11,273 nt of DNA, taken from Phoronis ovalis (lineage: Eukaryota; Phoronida; Phoronidae). A program made the translations under genes and the position numbers. Numbering within the stretch: position 1 is the stretch's first letter; every line of letters begins with the position of its first letter. Under the pieces are notes generated by a model. The model had not been told where the DNA came from. It saw nothing but the letters and a program-made list of their open reading frames with translations, and ran no database searches. Positions 7,701 through 11,273 of the stretch are shown here, piece by piece. The stretch is from contig JAOXYB010054823.1 of NCBI GenBank assembly GCA_028565635.1, positions 1-11,273 on the forward strand, given 5' to 3'.

Positions 7701-8522
7701 AGGGGGTACTTGACAAAAACGTGATAGGGGTGTGATGCCCCTAGGTGGTAATTAAGAACCCTTAAGCCATGGGAAAATTGCTTTTCAAAAATATATCTCA
7801 TGGTAAAAACTTATTTGCAAAAAACATATCCCATTGTGAAAAGGTTATCGAAGAGTATACCCCATTGTAAAAAATGTGGAAGTAGCTGTTTGTACAGCGA
7901 GTTTATAATCGACAATTATATCACAAATTTCAAAGAAATACACCACTGGTATAATTAGCTATTTTTTGAAAATATGTTCCTCATGGTAAAAAAAAGATAT
8001 CTGCAAAAAAGCACACCCATGGTAAAAATAAACAAGGCTCAAAAAAGCGGGCCTGTGGGGTGGCATAACAAGTCGTATAAAGTCACTTTGAATGACAGTA
8101 CTCCCGGGGTAAAAAGCAAGGTAGATAAATTTACTGGGGGTAGTCATTGGAAAAATTTGTACACCATACTGTATGCAGTTTTAACATTAAAATGTGTTAT
8201 GTCATACACAAGAAATCAAATCTACTTTGTGATAATTTTTTGAAATGATCGTAGGAAATGTTTACAAGAACAATAAAACAAAGATTAGTTGTGAAGTGAT
8301 TTAGAAAAATAAATATCTGCTTGCAAAATAAAAGGGATATGAAGACATTATAACTGAACATTTTAGAACCACATAAGGTTTTGTCTCCTGGTCTTACCTG
8401 TTTGAAGCCTCGATACATAATCTGTAATTCCTTCTTTGAAAATTTTGTATTTCTTGATAATGAATCCAAACCTTCCGGCTTATAGCGGACAACTTGCATT
8501 TCCAACTCATCCAAGTCATGAT
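4539..8522 (-). CDS. KCNIP: Kv channel-interacting protein (KChIP-like), 5 exons, 5' partial
   Basis: EF-hand calcium sensor of the KChIP/DREAM group within the neuronal calcium sensor family. Relatives bind the N-terminus of Kv4 potassium channels and tune surface expression and inactivation; the DREAM member also represses transcription. Coding exons are 8522-8398, 7497-7357, 6976-6764, 6123-6061 and 4781-4539, joined in frame to about 261 visible residues. Counting the split first codon as residue 1, the CPTG signature of degenerate EF1 is at 44-47, the EF2 loop at 79-90 (Gly at position 3, so weak), the EF3 loop [12 protein letters not shown] at 115-126 and the EF4 loop [12 protein letters not shown] at 163-174, both canonical. 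The YRGFKQ|ECPTG junction and the MYRGFK, FNLYDIN and IYDMMGK segments are diagnostic of KChIPs. The N-terminal exon is missing. Which vertebrate paralogue is closest cannot be judged; invertebrates often have a single gene. Confidence 0.95.
4786..4820 (-). promoter_or_regulatory. KCNIP: Polypyrimidine tract before the last KChIP exon
   Basis: On the plus strand this is an AG-rich run, so the transcript has a long C/U tract directly before the ATTAG acceptor at 4782. It is much longer than the tracts at the other acceptors and should help define an exon that lies at the end of a 1.3-kb, transposon-filled intron. Confidence 0.6.
4851..5271. mobile_element. MITE with perfect 19-bp terminal inverted repeats and TAA duplication
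   Basis: The left terminus TTGGCTTCTCAGTTTATGG (4851-4869) is the exact reverse complement of 5253-5271. Both ends are flanked by TAA, at 4848-4850 and 5272-5274. The 421-bp interior is AT-rich and has no coding capacity. A TAA/TTA duplication is typical of PIF/Harbinger transposons, so this is best read as a non-autonomous Harbinger-like element. It sits inside the last KChIP intron, about 67 bases upstream of the last exon's acceptor. The perfect match of its ends suggests a fairly recent insertion. Confidence 0.8.
5778..5957. mobile_element. 180-bp MITE-like element with ATGTT duplication
   Basis: The left end CAGGGCCGTCAGAC and the right end read in reverse, CAGGCCCGTCAGAT, match at 12 of 14 positions. 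A GGGGGGTGC block lies further in at both ends. Direct repeats ATGTT flank the element at 5773-5777 and 5958-5962. The interior is noncoding. The CAGGG start recalls hAT termini, but hAT elements make 8-bp duplications, so the superfamily is undecided. It lies in the last KChIP intron. Confidence 0.75.
6061..6123 (-). CDS. KCNIP: KChIP exon D (EF4)
   Basis: 63 bp, 21 residues, too short to stand out as an open frame. The acceptor is ATTATAG, rather weak, and the donor gtaagt from 6060 is near consensus. It encodes [20 protein letters not shown] plus one Arg. The EF4 loop is canonical, with Asp, Asn and Asp at positions 1, 3 and 5, Gly at 6 and Glu at 12, so it is a predicted calcium site. The preceding exon ends LFQ, giving the usual FFQ/KMD junction of KChIPs. 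The size matches the 63-bp EF4 exon of vertebrate KCNIP genes as I recall it. Confidence 0.95.
6764..6976 (-). CDS. KCNIP: KChIP exon C (EF2 end, EF3)
   Basis: 213 bp, phase 0 at both ends. The acceptor reads ATTTCCAG before GAGTTT and the donor is gtatgt from 6763. Its 71 residues begin with [18 protein letters not shown], which completes EF2. Then come [12 protein letters not shown], the full EF3 loop, [15 protein letters not shown] and the linker to [10 protein letters not shown]3 has Asp, Asn and Asp at loop positions 1, 3 and 5, Gly at 6 and Glu at 12, so it should bind calcium. The open frame extends on both sides into intron. The length equals vertebrate 108 + 105 bp exons (from memory). 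Confidence 0.95.
7267..7315. repeat. 12-bp perfect inverted repeat, 25-nt loop, near a splice donor
   Basis: ATGATTCCTACA at 7267-7278 is the exact reverse complement of 7304-7315. In the transcript the hairpin starts about 41 bases into the intron after exon B. It could be a pre-mRNA structure or the remains of a tiny element. Confidence 0.6.
7357..7497 (-). CDS. KCNIP: KChIP exon B (EF1 to EF2)
   Basis: 141 bp, phase 0 at both ends. The acceptor reads TGTTCCAG before GAATGT and the donor is gtcagt from 7356. Its 47 residues run from [10 protein letters not shown], the non-binding EF1 with its Cys-Pro pair, through [10 protein letters not shown] and [10 protein letters not shown] to the EF2 loop, which is cut after position 11 of 12. 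The EF2 loop has Asp at 1, Gly at 3 and Asn at 5, which predicts poor calcium binding, as in other KChIPs. Its length equals the sum of two vertebrate exons (70 and 71 bp, from memory). Confidence 0.95.
7498..7698. other. Proximal part of the 900-bp KChIP intron
   Basis: Between the exon B acceptor and inverted-repeat copy 3 the base composition is less AT-rich than elsewhere. AAACAGAT (7553-7560) and ATCTGTTT (7578-7585) can form an 8-bp stem. Open frames here on the minus strand have no family resemblance and no support as genes. Confidence 0.4.
7699..8108 (+). mobile_element. Short inverted-repeat element, copy 3 (GGGGTACT family), intronic
   Basis: The left end CCAGGGGGTACTTGAC is followed after about 15 bases by GGGGTGTGATGCCC, like copy 1. 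The right end read on the minus strand begins CCCCGGGAGTACT, with TGTTATGCC further in. The interior has units starting CATGGG or CATGGT/CATTGT at 7768, 7799, 7832 and 7863 (spacings 31, 33 and 31), and weaker ones near 7945, 7982 and 8018. The exact right end and a target duplication are uncertain; the flanks share a similar but imperfect AAAAGGCA/AAAAAGCA word. It lies in the intron between exons A and B. Confidence 0.55.
8109..8397. other. Intron sequence between copy 3 and exon A
   Basis: Mostly AT-rich with nothing recognisable. A second GGGGGTAGTC word near 8134 may be a fragment of the same repeat family. Frames that read open through here are without family resemblance. Confidence 0.4.
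8398..8522 (-). CDS. KCNIP: KChIP exon A (first visible coding exon)
   Basis: 125 bp. The acceptor ends TTTTCCAG (AG at 8524-8523) and the donor after CAG is gtaaga from 8397. The exon opens with two bases of a split codon, so the preceding exon must end with one extra base. It encodes 41 full codons, from HDLDELEM through the RYKPEGLD helix to MYRGFKQ, the entering helix of the degenerate EF1. The 125-bp length and starting phase match what I recall for the first core exon of vertebrate KCNIP genes. An open frame appears to continue past the splice sites on both sides, but that part is intronic and does not resemble any KChIP. Confidence 0.93.
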
Positions 8523-9843
8523 CTGGAAAACAAAACAAGAATTTATTAATATTTCATACTTCAAACCAATTCAGTAAACAGTAACAGCAAACAAAACTTG
8601 GAAATAAATGTTATTTACTTATTAGCACATATATTTATCATTACAGGACAGTTTTGCATCTGGCATCCATTTTGTTACATAATAATATATGCCACAATAT
8701 TTTTGTTTTTGTACCAACTGGTGAACAAAATAGGTGAGATTTGTTACCTCACAGGTAAAGGTAAAGTTGGTGAGATATGGGGCTATTAAAGTTAAGATAT
8801 CCAGTACCTGACTCAACTTTGAGTACACAGTAATATAAATTATCATAATTATGCTAAAAGTTGATTGAACACTGCTTTAACAAGATTTGTTTCATATTAG
8901 TATTCAAATAACTGATGGGCTAGAGATAAATATTAAATCTGTCAATCATTTCTAATTTACAATTAGTTAAAATCTGTTCTACTCAGCTGGATATCAATTT
9001 ATGCCTCATTAAGTTTTATAGTCTCAGGATAATTATATAAATGCAGTTGTTGGTTATTTTAAAATTCCCAAATCACATTAAAAATGCGTTATTTTTCTGC
9101 AGACTTATTGCCTTTAGAGTTAGGAGCTTACGTTTACTGCAGAGTTAAATACAAGTATTATATTTTCAAAGATTACAGGTGTTTTTAGCTGGAATCACTC
9201 AAATTAAGCAGACTTGATAACTTTCACAATTTTATGTATCTTCAAACACAAAATAGTTCCAATCTCCTAACTGTGCTACTTTACATGCAATTGTATAAAT
9301 ATGTTGAAACATTTATGCAAAAGCATAACAATATAATTGAATTATAATTATACTAAAATACATCATGTTATAAAATCTCATGTGTACACTTCAACAAACT
9401 ATAACAGATGTCCCCATTACTGCACATTAATAAACCAGTAAAAATACCTAGATTTGTAAACAAATTCATAATTAAGTACTGCTTCCTCTAAATATAACTG
9501 TAAACTTAGTTTAACCATCTGCACTTCATTGATAAGCCAGATTAATGGTTCATATTGATTGTTTGGGTTCATTTATTTCTAATAAACTAAAAATAAGGCA
9601 ATAAAGCACTTCTAATGAGACCCCTAGATATAAATTATCACAAAAATATTGATTATATTATTTTGTAGTTATTTGTGAATGCATTTCAAATATATCCACA
9701 TGGGAGATCTCAAAAATGTGTTCAAGTACATAACAGAAATACATTTTATCCTAAGATTTTGAAATTCTATAGTTTCTCATTAAACACTTCCTTACTAATT
9801 CACTTTTTATAACTCAAACAAAGTGTTTTTTCCACAAGTTTAT

Positions 9844-9895
9844 ATTGACCAGGACATTGAACTGTTTTTATTGACCAGGACATTGAACTGTTTTT
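9844..9895. repeat. 26-bp perfect tandem duplication
   Basis: A 26-bp unit starting ATTGACCAGGACATTG occurs twice in a row without a mismatch (9844-9869 and 9870-9895), followed by a four-base start of a third unit (ATTG). The identity implies a recent slippage event, and the copy number may vary between individuals. Confidence 0.9.
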
Positions 9896-10314
9896 ATTGC
9901 CCAATTTTTCCTGTCGGCTATAATTAAGTTTCTCCTGTAACAAAAAGATTGCCATTTCCACAAACAATCACAGCCAAGTTGTTATCCTGAGCACTTATAT
10001 TTTTGATGTAGGTGTAGTTTGACAGTGTCTTAATTCGCTGCTAGCAACGAATGAACAAGATTGACAGTTCCATACATATTTAAACAGTTTTTAATTTCTC
10101 AAAAAATATTGCTTTAAGCATTTACGGCTTTTACATTTTGCTTTTGCATTCACAAAATAAATGTTTGTAGCTTTCGAATTTTTTAATTTGGCTTCTTAAT
10201 TTGTTCATTTGGTCTTAGCAATAAACACAGAAGAAATATTCACACAAAAATAGAACACAGTGCTTTATTTGTCACATATTTAAGTCTTTAATTTTGGAAA
10301 AGGAACAAAGATGA

Positions 10315-10445
10315 ATTCCCACAAAAGATAGAATCACTACTCATTTTTATATATTTTATAGTTTGTTAATTTTACACAACAAACAAGTAAACAAGATATT
10401 AGACATTAGCACATGCATTCCCACAAAAATTAGTATTACTGCTCA
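10315..10445. repeat. Diverged direct repeat, 102-bp spacing
   Basis: ATTCCCACAAAA at 10315 recurs at 10417. Both copies continue with related sequence (ATAGAATCACTACTCA against TTAGTATTACTGCTCA) and a T-rich end. This looks like an old duplication of a roughly 100-bp unit. Confidence 0.5.
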
Positions 10446-11020
10446 GTTTTTATTCTTATCTATTAATTTTAAAGCTTTACAGTTCGTTAACGAGAAAGAT
10501 GGACCTTTCAACATTATCACACTTTGTCAGTCTGCCGCAAGCAATGAATGAAGTAGGTGCAAACATAATTATTGATCAGTGTTCTCTAATGACAGCAACT
10601 AATGAACATGTGTAACAAATTAAATAAAGTAATTACATCGAGCAGATTTTACGCAGCTAACTCCATCCTGTCGATCAAGATGACTGGTCTACGCGAGTAT
10701 AATAACAAAACTAGAAGATTTATACATCTTACTGAATTTTCAATATCGTTGAGGTAAAAAAATACCTATTCATTTTATTGGACACAAGTTTTTTGATGAT
10801 TTAGAATATTGGTAATCATTTATTTCCAAATTCCTAATGCGCTTTTAAGTGACAAAGAATTCAGAAAATGGAAAACTGAAGTTCATGTTTTGAATAATCC
10901 CGCCAACTAATTCAATTTTTTTTTTTGATATTGAATCAATTGATATATACAAAGATGTATATTCTATCACTGCTTAGATAAGATACGATAAAACAAATAA
11001 AACCTGTACATACAGATAGC

Positions 11021-11156
11021 ATTAATGGGGGCTACAGGGTGATTTTCGCGAGCACCGAGCATTACGGTCGGTTAAATATAAGCCGCGAGCATTCATTGAC
11101 TCTTAAATGCGAGCAGCGAGCTTTAATTTTTTTGCTGCGAGCCCCCCCTCATTAAT
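11021..11156. repeat. Compact element of repeated GCGAGC motifs
   Basis: GCGAGC occurs at 11048, 11085, 11109, 11116 and 11137, with a variant CCGAGC at 11055, in a region otherwise poor in G and C. The block is bounded by ATTAAT on both sides (11021-11026 and 11151-11156) with GGGGGCT inside the left end and AGCCCCCCC inside the right end. This resembles a small mobile element with short inverted ends. ATTAAT is its own complement, so it could be target duplication or terminus. Confidence 0.5.
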
Positions 11157-11226
11157 TGTAGTTGCTGTAAGGCCTATTTGCATCAACATGAATAGATATT
11201 AGGCCCATTCAGACTTACGACTTAGA

Positions 11227-11271
11227 GCGCTTCACAATAGAGCGCTTTATAATAATGCGCTTCAGCCTCTA
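11227..11271. repeat. 15-bp GCGC-headed tandem array at the right edge
   Basis: GCGCTT recurs at 11227, 11242 and 11257, exactly 15 bp apart. The first two units match at 11 of 15 positions, and the third diverges after GCGCTTCA. The array may continue beyond the window. Confidence 0.6.
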
Positions 11272-11273
11272 AT

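Larger units (their letters stand above)
8523..11020. other. Presumed 5' intron or upstream region of the KChIP gene
   Basis: AT-rich sequence on the 5' side of exon A. No N-terminal KChIP exon ending with one overhanging base and a good donor could be identified, and no promoter is convincing. Short open frames near 8600-8850 and 10363-10551 look random. It contains the repeats listed at 9844-9895 and 10315-10445. Confidence 0.5.

Noticed and set aside
7472-7801. 109-codon minus-strand frame (and a 60-codon one at 7534-7716)
   Set aside because: Overlaps KChIP exon B in a different frame and runs through copy 3; composition looks random and no domain is seen.
7959-8243. Overlapping open frames on both strands
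   Set aside because: Both arise from copy 3 and its lysine-rich CATGGTAAAA units; no coding signal.
8598-8846. Hydrophobic open frames on both strands
   Set aside because: AT-rich sequence gives Phe/Ile/Tyr-rich translations by chance; no splice sites in a frame fitting KChIP.
10363-10551. 62-codon plus-strand frame
   Set aside because: Covers part of the diverged direct repeat; no recognisable protein.
10735-10775. Possible N-terminal KChIP exon on the minus strand ending near a gtaaga donor
   Set aside because: The peptide is very short, the overhang does not demand the right codon and there is no start or family similarity.
1-11273. CRISPR array, tRNA, rRNA or prokaryotic operon
   Set aside because: The tandem repeats have no unique equal-length spacers, no cloverleaf was recognised, and spliced exons show the DNA is eukaryotic.

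Overview
The window is AT-rich metazoan nuclear DNA. It holds spliced coding exons with GT-AG boundaries, long AT-rich introns and several kinds of transposon debris. The repeat types and the intron-rich gene suggest an invertebrate, probably marine (cnidarian, lophotrochozoan or invertebrate deuterostome). The phylum cannot be fixed from sequence alone. Nothing looks prokaryotic.

The one gene I can support lies on the minus strand. It is a Kv-channel-interacting protein (KChIP/KCNIP), of the neuronal calcium sensor branch of EF-hand proteins. Five coding exons can be placed to the base, in transcription order: 8522-8398, 7497-7357, 6976-6764, 6123-6061 and 4781-4539 (stop included). They join in frame into about 261 residues with a degenerate EF1, a weakened EF2 and canonical EF3 and EF4. 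The N-terminal exon or exons and the promoter are not visible and probably lie beyond the right edge. The last exon adds about 65 low-complexity residues after the point where KChIPs normally end.

Left flank (1-1650): a non-LTR retrotransposon reverse transcriptase on the minus strand. Its catalytic part is still open and runs off the left edge; its upstream part is broken. It abuts one copy of a small inverted-repeat element, and a second copy follows at 1346-1628. From 1650 to 4300 is AT-rich noncoding sequence downstream of the gene. A candidate polyadenylation signal lies at 4303-4326.

Introns: the last intron carries two MITE-like elements. One (4851-5271) has perfect 19-bp terminal repeats and a TAA target duplication. 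The other (5778-5957) has about 14-bp termini and an ATGTT duplication. The 900-bp intron (7498-8397) carries a third copy of the inverted-repeat family seen in the left flank. The 380-bp intron has a 12-bp perfect hairpin just after its donor.

Right part (8523-11273): presumed first intron and upstream sequence. It is AT-rich and has a 26-bp perfect tandem duplication, a diverged direct repeat, a compact element of repeated GCGAGC motifs, and a 15-bp GCGC-headed tandem array at the right edge.

The most notable observations are the three related inverted-repeat elements with internal ~30-bp tandem units, the extended KChIP C-terminus, and exon sizes that look like exact fusions of vertebrate KCNIP exon pairs.
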